From NCBI RefSeq assembly GCF_024362695.1, contig NC_065422.1:4091534-4155533 (forward strand): a stretch of 64,000 bases of DNA, read 5' to 3'. The position numbers were made by a program, and so were the translations under genes. The DNA comes from Pectinophora gossypiella (lineage: Eukaryota > Arthropoda > Insecta > Lepidoptera > Gelechiidae). Numbering within the stretch: position 1 is the stretch's first letter; every line of letters begins with the position of its first letter. Of this stretch, positions 41,056 to 50,737 are shown one piece after another. The notes beneath the pieces are model-generated. The model had not been told where the DNA came from. It searched no databases and was given only the letters and a program-made list of their open reading frames with translations.

Positions 41056-41994
41056 TAAGCAGTGCCATCTGATTACAATATGTCATGTCAAATAAAAAAA
41101 AACACAAACATCTTGCTATCTTTACCCTATTTAGATGAAAGATCGGAGGCAATAACACTTCGCAGACAAAGAGTAATAAACATATTTTATCACCGAAAAA
41201 AATGTTTACTTACCTCCATAGATGATATCCACTTTTATGCCAAGGCACTCTAATAAAGGTACTTACTTTTAAGGAGAACAAAAACATAATATTTTCCCGC
41301 AACAAAGAACCTGCTTGGATTCTTTGAAACATATAGGTACATAATCATAATAATTAGATGTCGCAGTGGCGCTTATCAAGCGGATGCATACAGGCTACTG
41401 ACCACAGACAGTCATTTTCTACAGCACTTCCAACCATCAACTTTAACAAGAGTTCGCTTTACACATCCTCTTTAAAACTACAGTCTTTCCGCTCTGTTTC
41501 AACAAAAGTTTCAATGGATCTGGTGTTAAGAGATTGTGTGGAAGGTTGAAGATTATACCAGTGATGGTAAGTGTCAGAGTAAAAACCTGTTAGGCAAATT
41601 ATCTGCAAAGAATCACTGAATACACCTGCCGCTATTTATGTGTTTATATATGCAAGAATGCGCAGTCGCGTGATTAGTTATAAGCATTGTTTTGGTTTAA
41701 GCTTCTTACTTTGATGGGGTTTTTGGTTTTATATTTCTCATTTATTTTATACGGGTTTCAGCTGGCTCTGATTCGGACTTTTTGGCGGGAACGGAAACGG
41801 GACCGTTGCTTTGAATAATCTAAATAATTAATACGAAGTGGTGTTTTGTGGTTAATGATCGCATTAAGTTAGTCGGAAAACATTCGCGATAGTGTTATTA
41901 TATCGGAATATTCAATAAAAAAGTGTACCTATCTAATTTCACTTCGTGCCAAGAAGCCGCTTCATAACTCGAAAGTTTATGCGGAGTTTTGAGT
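41056..41994. other. No supported feature
   Basis: Several short frames; none with domain character. 41700-41900 is T/G-rich. No repeat partner seen. Confidence 0.4.
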
Positions 41995-42090
41995 TAATTC
42001 GTTTGGGGTTCGGAGTAGAAGTCTCCGAGGGTGGGGTTTCATCATTCATTGTCATCACCTTTCATCATTTCATTGGACCACGGAGGCCGT
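41995..42090 (+). repeat. Retroposon-like tail and SINE-A scrap
   Basis: GAGTAGAAGTCTCCGAGGGT, then TTTCATCATTCATTGTCATC and a TCATC-rich tail, followed by ATTGGACCACGGAGGCCGTT, the inverted SINE-A start. Confidence 0.4.
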
Positions 42091-42285
42091 TATTTCCTAT
42101 GTGTGCAATAAAGTATTTGTTATGCTATACATCGGTATGTGTTTATTATTAATAAAAGAAATACAGATATGTTTATTTAAGACTACAAATTTGCTTATAT
42201 TCTATATAGTGTAGGCAATGCCTGAATCTTGGGGTACCAAATACATCTAATACTACTGAAGTTTGTTCAGGAAAGTGATAACCCT

Positions 42286-42407
42286 GGGGGCTAAAAATGG
42301 CCACATCGACACACATGCATTGCGCACTTACTTTTATATGCGCAAATGTCAAATTGCAATATTGCTTTCTTAGATGAATTGCTTCGATGTGGCCATTTTA
42401 ACCCACC
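42286..42407. mobile_element. TIR-1 with shortened left arm
   Basis: GGGGGCTAAAAATGGCCACA, then a jump to TGCATTGCGCACTTACTTTT; the right arm is complete, ending GATGTGGCCATTTTAACCC. Confidence 0.75.
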
Positions 42408-42424
42408 AGTTTGGAGTAACGCTT

Positions 42425-42500
42425 GACTCACGCGTTCCAATACCGGCTTGGGCTTTTTAAACCGCTGAATTAGACTTTATGAGTTTGAATTTCGAATTGC
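42425..42500 (+). mobile_element. SINE-R fragment
   Basis: GCGTTCCAATACCGGCTTGG, AACCGCTGAATTAGACTTTA, GAGTTTGAATTTCG. Tail missing. Confidence 0.55.
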
Positions 42501-42899
42501 GATGGATGTTGGAGATCTCGCCCCGGGTCGTTCCCGGACCTCCTGTGTGTATGCAGACCTTTTATGCCCACACTCCGACTCCTAACAGAAACTAGTTATA
42601 ACAAGCGAGCTTATAAGCATTTGTTTAACATATGTATTATTTCGACACGGAATATCCAGATCATTATGCTTTTAATTAGGACCCACGCTGTGTAGTTGAT
42701 TGAAAAATCTTAAGCCGGTGTTGCTAGCTTTAAATATGGGTAAAACTTCTCACGGTGAATTTGTTATTGTCTTATAGATATTAATTATGGTAATCTGTAT
42801 GTAAATATTGTTGTAATTGCGTTTGGTTTGTGCTAGGCTAATTTTAATTAATATGTTTATCAGTAAGTAGTAATAATCAATTATCATGTATCTCCTTAG
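42501..42899. other. No recognisable feature
   Basis: CTCGCCCCGGGTCGTTCCCG near 42518, then AT-rich. No gene. Confidence 0.4.
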
Positions 42900-42965
42900 T
42901 GAAAGTACGCTCAAATCCTTCTGTCGGATTTTACGACATGCCCGAGAGGTGGAGAAACAGTGGAG
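42900..42965 (-). mobile_element. Rep-D 5' fragment
   Basis: CAAATCCTTCTGTCGGATTT and TACGACATGCCCGAGAGG match the extended part of the copy at 22411-22690. Confidence 0.5.
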
Positions 42966-43488
42966 GCCAATGTAAATAGGGGGAAAGAGGTAGGGTCCAC
43001 CGCAAGATGAACACAGTGAATTTTCATTTTTTAAATAATACAAAAACGAATCTTGCGCAGGTTTCATTGCTAATAGCAGGTCGTTATATTGTAGTCGGCT
43101 ATGAAACCAGCAACATTTGTCTTATTTTAAGATTTAAAAAAATATATATAAAAAAAGAAATTCTTTCATTTCTGACTGTTATAGAGCGATATTCAAAATA
43201 AATTACGAAAAATTACGTGTAATTAATGTAATTTACAACTATAAAGTAAGTAAGTATACTTAAAAATAATAGTCAAGTATTAACTCTTAAAACATGATGT
43301 AGGCAGGAAATTGGCTATTTAAACCTTTCACCTTTACATCTATTTTATAAGTAAAAAATCTAGCACAAAAACTTGCTACTATTAATATATACGTAATCTT
43401 ATTAACATACGAATTTCTCTTGTGCGAATAGTCACGAGTTACAATCTAATACTTACTGTTTTCTGTCACGAAATATTTGAATTTAATT
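42966..43488. other. No recognisable feature
   Basis: AT-rich; a 64-codon plus-strand frame at 43007 has no protein-family character. Confidence 0.5.
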
Positions 43489-43499
43489 ATGAGTATAAT

Positions 43500-43787
43500 G
43501 AGGAGCTCGGTGGCGCAGCGGTAAACGCGCTCGGTCTGCGATTGTTGAAGTTAAGCAACTTTCGCAAAGGCCGGTCATAGGATGGGTGACCACAAAAAAA
43601 GTTTTCATCTCGAGCTCCTCCGTGCTTCGGAAGGCACGTTAAGCTGTTGGTCCCGGCTGCATTAGTAGTCGTTAATAACCATTAATCCGCACTGGGCCCG
43701 CGTGATGGTTTAAGACCCGATCTCCCTATCCATTCATAGGGAAGGCCCGTGCCCCAGCAGCGGGAACGTTATGGGCTGATGATGATG
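43500..43787 (+). mobile_element. SINE-M, tRNA/5S chimeric SINE, 11-bp TSD
   Basis: Flanked by ATGAGTATAAT at 43489-43499 and 43788-43798. The head has a tRNA-like A box TGGCGCAGCGG (43511-43521). It is followed by a segment strongly resembling 5S rRNA: GAAGTTAAGCAAC (43547-43559, the 5S box A region) and GGTCATAGGATGGGTGACC (43573-43591, the intermediate element and box C region with a small deletion). Next come the core CCGTGCTTCGGAAGGCACG (43620 on) and a tail GGCCCGTGCCCCAGCAGCGG with a GATGATGATG end, like LINE-3. Two pol III promoter types in one head is unusual. Intact ends and TSD imply a fairly recent insertion. Confidence 0.88.
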
Positions 43788-43867
43788 ATGAGTATAATAA
43801 GGTAATGTGAATTAATGTTTTGGATTCCTTACAGCTATTTAAATACAGGAATTAATCTGTATTTATC

Positions 43868-44135
43868 TATAGAGGCTGTTAGTTACGTCGTAACGAAAAC
43901 TTTGAAGGATGAAGGATGACTTGATATCAAGTGGAATTTTCCGTCGCAAAAGTATTGAATTGAAAATAATCAAAAAAAAAAAACCACAAAAATTTTCATG
44001 AATTTTCCGACGGGAAATTCCACTTGATATCAACTCAGAATCATGGTCTGAATCATCCCCCTGAGTATTCATTATGGTGTCACTAAACACCCATACGTAC
44101 CTGTTTGTATGGCTACCTGTATGTACTTGTATGTG
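43868..44135. mobile_element. TIR-2 copy
   Basis: GGCTGTTAGTTACGTCGTAA, arms ATATCAAGTGGAATTTTCCG and CGGGAAATTCCACTTGATAT, right part TCCCCCTGAGTATTCATTAT and ACACCCATACGTACCTG. Confidence 0.75.
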
Positions 44136-44421
44136 GTGTTTGTTTTTATTACTAAGTAACATAATATTATTATTCATCAATGTACAGAACCCTCAAAACT
44201 AATCCCAACTAGTTGTTGACCATAGTTTATGGTCAATCGGCCATTCGTTGCGGATGCTAAATTAAAATCAATTAAAACGAACGCTTAACTGATTGAATGC
44301 TTAGATTAATGCACATTATTCTAAGCCGCGATTAAGACGTTCGCATATTGATAACGTGCTTAGAGAGGGGAAGTGGGGAGGGATAATGATTAACGTTGCA
44401 ATGTTGGTTATCGATTATATC
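44136..44421. other. No recognisable feature
   Basis: No repeat partner or gene seen. Confidence 0.5.
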
Positions 44422-44470
44422 ATAACATAAGCTCACAACTATAGCCCAATTGGGGTTCGCAGAGGTTACA
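44422..44470 (-). mobile_element. SINE-G tail fragment
   Basis: ATAACATAAGCTCACAACTA, TAGCCCAATTGGGGTTCGC: inverse of the SINE-G 3' end. Confidence 0.55.
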
Positions 44471-44676
44471 TTGATGAATAAGAATAAGAATAAATTTATT
44501 GCCAGTAACAATTTACATTTGCTATATGAACTAGGTAATTATGAATATTACGAATACGGGCAAAAGGAAATGGCTCAGCTTGTGCTGCGATGGAGCCATG
44601 CTATGACGCCATCCAGCGCTGGTTTTCATTCATTTCCTCTTCCTGGGATATTGTGCGGAAGTAATTGTCAATTGAT

Positions 44677-44868
44677 GAACTAAGTACCCACACCTCACCG
44701 AGCGAACGGGCTCCGTGGTCCAGTGGTTGAGCGTTGGGCTCACGATCCGAAGGTCCTAGGTTCGAATCCCGGTGGGGACACATCACAACGCCTCCATCAC
44801 GTTGGTCTAACAGAAAGCTCGATCTTTTTCTCCGATTGTGTGGGTTGTGAGGTGGATTACCAACCGGT
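44677..44868 (+). mobile_element. Mosaic of SINE-A and SINE-G pieces
   Basis: An inverted SINE-G piece (GTACCCACACCTCACCGAGC) is followed at 44709 by a SINE-A head (CTCCGTGGTCCAGTGGTTGA, GGTTCGAATCC), then SINE-G (CACGTTGGTCTAACAGAAAG), then an inverted SINE-A tail (TGTGTGGGTTGTGAGGTGG). Confidence 0.7.
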
Positions 44869-45274
44869 GGTCATTATCGTTGTGGTAAATGATAGGATTG
44901 ATATGCAAAGAGTCTCTTGGCCATCTTCAAACCAGAATCCGAAACAATTCATAAAACCAACCTTATTTCAGTATTAATGCACATCAGTAACCTGGATCGA
45001 AGCAATCCTACGCAGGATAATTGATAGGGTATACAATAAAATCACACGAGCGATTAAGATTAAAATCACTCTAGACTGTCGGTTCAAAAACGAACAAAGT
45101 TGCTAAGCTGCTTTTGAAAAGATAATAAAGGGCAGAAATGAAATCGAATACTTACCTACTTAGTGTATCTGTGAGATACAGATGGAGCTGGCTAAAGTGC
45201 AAGTAGGGGTATGAACACATGATAGTGTTAGCTAGTTTTTAAAAGCAGTCTTTACTACTACAACTCGTGGCTTC

Positions 45275-45320
45275 CTGGATTGATGCCCGGTTAATGGCAA
45301 TACCTAGGCTCGCCCCCTGT
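45275..45320 (+). mobile_element. SINE-R fragment
   Basis: TGATGCCCGGTTAATGGCAA and CTAGGCTCGCCCCCTGTTG. Both ends lost. Confidence 0.45.
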
Positions 45321-45429
45321 TGAGCGAGTGCCCGCGTGCTTTCAAGGCCAGAGTGAACAGGCACTTTCTGGGCGAGCTCCATCTTAGGCCTCAATGCCTT
45401 CGGGCAAGTCTGGGGGCAAGAGCATACCC

Positions 45430-45718
45430 ATCACCAGCCCATTAACGTCCCCACTGCTGGGGCACGGGCCTTCCCTATGGATGGATAGGGAGATCGGGTC
45501 TTAAACCACCACGCGGGCCCAGTGCGGATTAGTGGTTATTAACGACTGCTAATGCAGCCGGGACCAACGGCTTAACGTGCCTTCCGAAGCACGGAGGAGC
45601 TCGAGATGAGAACTTTTATTTTTTGTGGTCACCCATCCTATGACCGGCCTTTGCGAAATTTGCTTAACTTCAACAATCGCAGACCGCGCATTTACCGCTG
45701 CGCTACCGAGCTCCTCCA
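45430..45718 (-). mobile_element. SINE-M, near full length
   Basis: Minus strand: GAGGAGCTCGGTAGCGCAGCGG, the 5S-like GAAGTTAAGCAAATTTCG and GGTCATAGGATGGGTGACC, core CCGTGCTTCGGAAGGCACG, tail GCCCCAGCAGTGGGGACG and GGGCTGGTGATGGG. Confidence 0.88.
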
Positions 45719-45747
45719 TACGTATATATAAGTATATATTCTTAAAA

Positions 45748-45916
45748 ACGCGCTCGGTAAACGCGCTCGGTCTGCGATTGTTGAAGTTAAGCAAATTTCG
45801 CAAAGGCCGGTCATAGGATGGGTGACCACAAAAAATAAAAGTTCTCATCTCGAGCTCCTCCATGCTTCGGAAGGCACGGCTGCATTAGCAGTCGTTAATA
45901 ACCACCAATCCGCATA
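45748..45916 (+). mobile_element. SINE-M, partner of inverted pair
   Basis: ACGCGCTCGGTAAACGCGCT (a 14-bp duplication within the head), GAAGTTAAGCAAATTTCGC, GGTCATAGGATGGGTGACC, GAGCTCCTCCATGCTTCGG. 3' truncated at CCACCAATCCGCA. It lies 30 bp from the copy at 45430-45718 in opposite orientation. Confidence 0.85.
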
Positions 45917-46130
45917 CCCGTCAAAGGTAAAAAGAAGAGTCCTAATAGTGTAATATCTTGAGGGAGACTAGAGATTTTGGTAATAAAACGCCAGGGTAGT
46001 TATAAAACGATGCCCACTGTATTCTTTTTGCACAGGAAGAGAGATTACAAAACTTGTTACCACCTTAAGAAATAAAACCGATATTTTAGTTGGTGTTGCC
46101 AACACCTCTTACATATATACATACATACAT

Positions 46131-46276
46131 TAACAGCCTATATACGTCCCACTGCTGGGCACAGGCCTCCTCGCAATCAACCGGAGTGGGAATGGAGCAC
46201 ACTCCACCACGCTGCTCCAATGCGGGTTGGTGGAGGTGTTTTTACGGCTAATAGCCGGGACTAACGGCACTTAACA
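46131..46276 (-). mobile_element. SINE-B 3' half
   Basis: TATATACGTCCCACTGCTGG, CAATCAACCGGAGTGGGAAT, GTGTTTTTACGGCTAATAGC. Head missing. Confidence 0.8.
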
Positions 46277-46405
46277 CATGGGACACCACCTACAACACCT
46301 ATTACATGGGATGTTTTTTATTTATTATAGAATACAAAGAAAAAATATCAATTAAACAAAGCTGGCGGAGAGTGGATGGATATACTATTCACCTCTGCCT
46401 ACCCC
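46277..46405 (+). mobile_element. SINE-R, interrupted
   Basis: CTATTACATGGGATG, then about 45 bp of AT-rich insert (TTTTTTATTTATTATAGAAT), then AACAAAGCTGGCGGAGAGTG and CACCTCTGCCTACCCC. Confidence 0.6.
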
Positions 46406-46654
46406 ACGTGATACCTTTAAACTAAAGTACGCAGTGTGGACCATTCTCACAAGAATAAAAGGCCACAGTATCGCAATATTTGCGAATAATCCGCAAACAA
46501 GTATCAAGTACTATCGCACGCCTGAGAACAACCAGTGAGATAAAGAAAATATCAAGACTATTATGGCCCGTCGCACGCATGTCCTTCTTACGTTTGATTC
46601 GGGTGGATATGCCACATATTACACGTAACATAAACGCGCATCACTTTCATTATA
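46406..46654. other. No recognisable feature
   Basis: Frames of about 65-70 codons on both strands without domain character. Confidence 0.4.
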
Positions 46655-46845
46655 ATGTCACGGGTTCGACAAACCACTGAACTCCATTTTATGAGTGTTT
46701 TTTCATGTTCGGATCATAAATAATTGATCACGTGGTTTTTTGTTCATAAAAAGGGACATAGGTACCTAAACGTAGCTGGCGACGAGACACACATCTGCTC
46801 ATCCCTTCGGGGTACAAGCGTGATGCTATGTTATTTTATAAACAA
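46655..46845 (+). mobile_element. SINE-R copy
   Basis: CACGGGTTCGACAAACCACT (B-box region), CATTTTATGAGTGTTTTTTC, ATAATTGATCACGTGG, ACGTAGCTGGCGACGAG, CATCCCTTCGGGGTACAAGC, GTGATGCTATGTTATTTTA. Confidence 0.7.
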
Positions 46846-47109
46846 ATACTTCTTTTGTTTCTATAGAACATTTTATTATAGTCAAAAATTCGTTCTTAAG
46901 CTGAAAGCATTCTTCTGAATCGTGCGCTGAAAGTACTCACAATCGTCCGGAGGGGGTATGGGGAAGTCATCATTATGTGCTAACTTTAACCGACTTCAAC
47001 AAAGTATATGTAATATTAAATATGTAATATTGTTGGAATTGCATACCTATGTTAGTTATGTTAGTATATATAGGATCGTAAACACGTGTGCCAAATTTTT
47101 ATAGGTGTA

Positions 47110-47195
47110 TGTATGCTCCATACCCCCTACTTGTTGATTAAGGAGAGGCCTTTACCCGGCAGTGGGACGTATATAGGCTCGTTATGTTATGTATA
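47110..47195 (+). mobile_element. SINE-B tail
   Basis: GTATGCTCCATACCCCCTAC, GAGAGGCCTTTACCCGGCAG, TGGGACGTATATAGGC. Confidence 0.75.
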
Positions 47196-47229
47196 TGTAA
47201 CCTACATATTATTTGTTAAATAGAAAAAA

Positions 47230-47325
47230 AGCAATCGGTCTAATCTCGACTGATACATCACTATGCTGATGAACGTCACAACACTGGCTTCCGTACTTTG
47301 ACAGATCTAATTCATACCACGTATT
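47230..47325 (+). repeat. Unclassified repeat pair member
   Basis: AATCGGTCTAATCTCGACTG and AATGAACGTCACAACACT-like sequence (GATGAACGTCACAACACTGG) match 56180-56247. Class unknown. Confidence 0.5.
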
Positions 47326-47522
47326 GGATTGAAGCTATTGTAAAATAATTATCTTTATTGAAATATAATCACTGATTGTACTAAACTAGCCGTTCTATGT
47401 ACGTATCTTTCAACTCTGTCCAGCAATTTAGACGTGAAAAGGACAGAAGAACAGCTTTTTATATTAGCATGGCTATCCATATATTTCTAACGTCACAATC
47501 GACTATATCTTTTGTAGTTTGG

Positions 47523-47700
47523 TATCCTGCGCGCTGTCATACAGCGGGCCTTAGCGAATTAACACCAGAGTAAAGTGGCGTTGTGCGCACACGCAACGTT
47601 TACTGCGCCGCCGCCGCTTTAGAACATTGCGTATGAGTTGTATTATTGTTCGGATTAGCGGTTGAAAGTTGTGTTACGAAACGTGATAAGTGATGATCCA
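47523..47700. other. CpG-enriched patch
   Basis: GGCGTTGTGCGCACACGCAA and CTGCGCCGCCGCCGCTTTAG stand out from the AT-rich surroundings. No repeat partner in the window. It could be a promoter or 5' untranslated exon; nothing else supports that. Confidence 0.3.
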
Positions 47701-48049
47701 TGTCGCCGTTTGTAATGTATTCTTCATTATAAATATTGCTACATACACATAGTTTCACTCCTGTACTGGCGGATACAGGGGTGATGCTGTGTCTGTTTGT
47801 GGTAAAGACTGATCATCGTTTTCGCACATTCGTCAAATTCCATTCCCATCTGTTTACCCATTCAAGAGTCAAGAACTTGGTTCTAACAGTAGCACGCAAT
47901 CAACAATTGAATGCCCAATTAAAGCCATTTCCTCTAATCTTAAGTGCCCACTGTTCTGGCAAACGAGGAACAAATTAGATTGCCAATAGAAGTAGCTACT
48001 GATACAAGATTGCATTATAGTGACGACTGTTTTGTTGCAGCATTGTCTT
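47701..48049. other. No supported feature
   Basis: A weak SINE-R-like tail (CTCCTGTACTGGCGGATACA) at about 47757; otherwise unassigned. Confidence 0.4.
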
Positions 48050-48332
48050 AATCTGAAGGTCCCGGGTTCGAATCCCGGTGGGGACATATTACAAAAATGA
48101 CTCTGTGAGCCCTAGTTTGGTTAACACATTGCAGGCTAATCACCCCGATCTTCCGACAGTAAGATCAGCAGCTTCGAAAGGCACTGCTGTTGGTCCTGGT
48201 AACGACTCACCGATATAAGTACGTGGTCGTTACACGAGCCAAGTCAGGGGTCTTGGGCGGTTCAATAATAACCCTGACACCAGGGTTGATGGGGTTGGTA
48301 ATCCACCTCACAACCCACACGATAGAAGATGA
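48050..48332 (+). mobile_element. SINE-A, A box lost
   Basis: B box GGTTCGAATCC at about 48066, ATATTACAAAAATGACTCTG, diverged core, CCCTGACACCAGGG, GGTAATCCACCTCACAACCC, ACACGATAGAAG. Confidence 0.8.
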
Positions 48333-48530
48333 TCACGTGCTTAGCGGTGAAGGTAACAATCATGACATCACATTCCCGAGAAATGCATTCCCATAAGCAC
48401 GTGATAATCATTTATGATCCAAACATGAATTCGAAAATAAATTCGACAGTCATTGGGGCCTGTGCTAGATTAGAACCTGCGACCTCAAAGTGAGAGGCAA
48501 AAGTTCTGCTAACTGGCAGCCCAGTTGGTC
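48333..48530. mobile_element. SINE-C inverted pair
   Basis: 48333-48391 is plus-strand SINE-C (CACGTGCTTAGCGGTGAAGG, CATTCCCGAGAAATGCATTC). 48394-48530 is minus-strand SINE-C head to centre (AGCACGTGATAATCATTTAT, GGTTC/AATCTAGC region, ACTGGCAGCCCAGTTGG). The two meet within 2 bp. Confidence 0.7.
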
Positions 48531-48783
48531 TCACAAACACAGCAAGGCTCTCAAAAACAAAAACAAGGGTTTGCCAATGAAAATTGAACTTTCCCAGCTT
48601 AGCAAAAAAACTAGCTGTAATAAAATAAGCTAGACGCATCGGATAAACGGCTTCTATCGACTGCCAGTCTTGGTGTCCATATAAGCTGAACAATGGCCTA
48701 CGTGCCTTGCGGGACATAGGACATAGAACGTAAACTGATGTGCGAGAAATCTAATATTTTCTATTAAGCTTAAGCTTTTCAGC

Positions 48784-48880
48784 AGCAGCGTAGAGCAGCG
48801 TGGAGTATACTCCATACCACCTCCGGTTGATTTAGGGGAGGTCTGTCCCCAGCCGTGAGACGTATAGGTAAAGTATGTTT
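48784..48880 (+). mobile_element. SINE-B tail
   Basis: GCAGCGTGGAGTATACTCCA, CCTCCGGTTGATTTAGGGG and CCCCAGCCGTGAGACGTATA, diverged. Confidence 0.7.
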
Positions 48881-49035
48881 TGGGAATTGAGAACGCATCC
48901 ATTATTATTATTAGCCTAGTATGTTGGCTAATTTGCTAGTCAGTAATTATGTTGGCAATACTTTCCACCTGTTATTCTGTCTGTTTTTCTGTAATAAATA
49001 CATTCGCGCGTTTTTGGCCGTAATGAAAGTCTTTT

Positions 49036-49110
49036 TCGTAAGTCTCATTAAATTTCATATGATAGTGCGACATGGTTCTAAAGTGGGTACATGATATTAC
49101 TCATGTTATT
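49036..49110. mobile_element. TIR-8 right half
   Basis: GTAAGTCTCATTAAATTTCA, GTGCGACATGGTTCTAAAGT, GGGTACATGATATTACTCAT: the right half of the MITE at 52626. Confidence 0.6.
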
Positions 49111-49129
49111 ACTTATTACTTAGTTCCGG

Positions 49130-49465
49130 GTCATCATCCCGTAGCAGCGTTATTCCGTTTTCACGGGGTACTTTTGCCTAAGGCGATTCTCACACTGCCC
49201 CGCATGATGCAGCGTAGCGCGGGGATGCATGTTCTTCCGTTGCTTGTATCTCCGTTGTATAGAAAACACGCACGGTCTAACACACAGAAAATGCATCCAC
49301 GCGTGTTCATGCGGATGCATTTACATACATTGAGATACTTACAAGCAACGGAAGAACACGCATTCACGCGCTACGCTGCATCATGCGGGGCAGTGTGAGA
49401 ATCGCCTTACCTGAATATTTGACAGGTCCGGTTTGTTACAGAAGCGACTGCCTGTCACTGCAGTC
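49130..49465 (-). mobile_element. SINE-C tail split by a hairpin MITE
   Basis: CATCATCCCGTAGCAGCGTT, TTCACGGGGTAC on the left; CCTGAATATTTGACAGGTCC, GAAGCGACTGCCTGTC on the right. The MITE at 49181-49407 lies between. Confidence 0.75.
49181..49407. mobile_element. 227-bp hairpin MITE, young
   Basis: Left AGGCGATTCTCACACTGCCC and right GGGCAGTGTGAGAATCGCCT are perfect inverses, continuing through CATGATGCAGCGTAGCGC; arms of about 73 bp. TA at 49179-49180 and 49408-49409. The TA target and near-perfect arms suggest a mariner-like MITE and recent insertion. Confidence 0.85.
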
Positions 49466-49495
49466 TTTTGGTACACCAGCTTGTAGTACAACAAG

Positions 49496-49695
49496 AAGCG
49501 CTGTTTCGAACCCCGGTACCAGATTTGCACCAATGAGTTATTAATATATTTTAAGTGCAGTTTTCATAAGGCTCACTTATTACGTTGGTGTAACAGAAAG
49601 CTCGGAGAGCTGTGGGTACTTAGTTCATCTTGCGATGGATGTATCTCTGACTACACCATTGGGATGTAGACGTGAGCTTACAAGTATGTTATATT
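49496..49695 (+). mobile_element. SINE-G copy
   Basis: TTCGAACCCCGGTACCAGAT (B-box region), TTGCACCAATGAGTTATTAA, TAACAGAAAGCTCGGAGAGC, TTGGGATGTAGACGTGAGC. Confidence 0.75.
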
Positions 49696-49835
49696 TATTT
49701 AGGTACTCATTTACTGACATAGCACGTAAAGTTGAAATTGTTACTGACCATATATGAGCTAAGTTTCCTGAAAATAAACTTTTTTTTAAGCTCCTAGAGT
49801 ACCCAATATCGAACACTGCACATTAACGTTCTATC

Positions 49836-50010
49836 TCTACGCGTAGCGTGTCGCGCGGGGAAACGCGAAAATGACGATTTATTGTATCTACGACGGGCCG
49901 CCATGCGCCAGCGCAAACCACTGAGTGACGGGTCGTAACTCCATGACGCATTGTGATCCCTCGCAATTGTTACTTATTGAATCCTCCGGTCCTCCCGCGA
50001 TTGTCAAGAA
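49836..50010. other. CpG-enriched patch
   Basis: ACGCGTAGCGTGTCGCGCGG, CGACGGGCCGCCATGCGCCA, GCGCAAACC. Not shared with other parts of the window. A promoter or exon is possible but unsupported. Confidence 0.3.
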
Positions 50011-50261
50011 ACTGTTAGACTTTACTGCTTCCGATCGGCAGTTAAATGTAGTGACAATGTATTAAGCCCACTTGGACTGGTTAGTATGGGAAGGTTCCGC
50101 ACTTAAACACGCGCTGCTGTAGTTTTGACAATTCTGGTGGAATTGATGTTATGTCGCGGACACTCTACTTGCAAATGGAAATGCAAATTAACACGTTCAA
50201 GGACAGAACGTCTACGGACGTTCCGATTCCAAGGTGTCATACTACCAATAGGTAATAATGA

Positions 50262-50610
50262 ACCATCAATGACTCACGGTGTCTGTCCATGAAAGGGTTA
50301 AGTAAGCGCTAAAATATCCTAAAATAAAGTCCAAGTCATGACAATATTGGCCCCGATTCCTGCAGACACTTCCTAATTTTACTATAAGTTATACGTGTCA
50401 CTTTCTTATCCGCCAAAAAGGAAAGGAACGGATGATTGACAGTTGTTAATTTTAGGAAGAATGAGTAAATTAATGAACCCGGGCAAATCAAATAGGTATC
50501 TCGCTGGTATGCAAACCGTTTGACGTGTCTGTCAACTTAATTCTGTCGGGTTATTGGCCAATGTAAAATTTTTATAGACGTGTGTTCCATTAATTTTATG
50601 CTTGTTATGA
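50262..50610. mobile_element. Rep-L plus TIR-4, right end lost
   Basis: CACGGTGTCTGTCCATGAAA, AATATCCTAAAATAAAGTCC, AAGTCATGACAATAT, then TGGCCCCGATTCCTGCAGAC. Colinear with 52998-53300. The right TIR is missing after TTTTATGCTTGTTATG. Confidence 0.7.
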
Positions 50611-50737
50611 TAATTATATAACGAAACGTATATAATAACGAAAAAAATCTTTAAACGACTTTTCTCGAAACGGCCTTTCAACGTAAACCCACGAAAATTC
50701 TAGTTGGTGATCCCTACAACAGAGAATATTATTCAGA

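Noticed and set aside
43547..43591. A true 5S rRNA gene
   Set aside because: Only two internal segments match; the ends of 5S rRNA are missing and the piece sits inside a SINE with a TSD.
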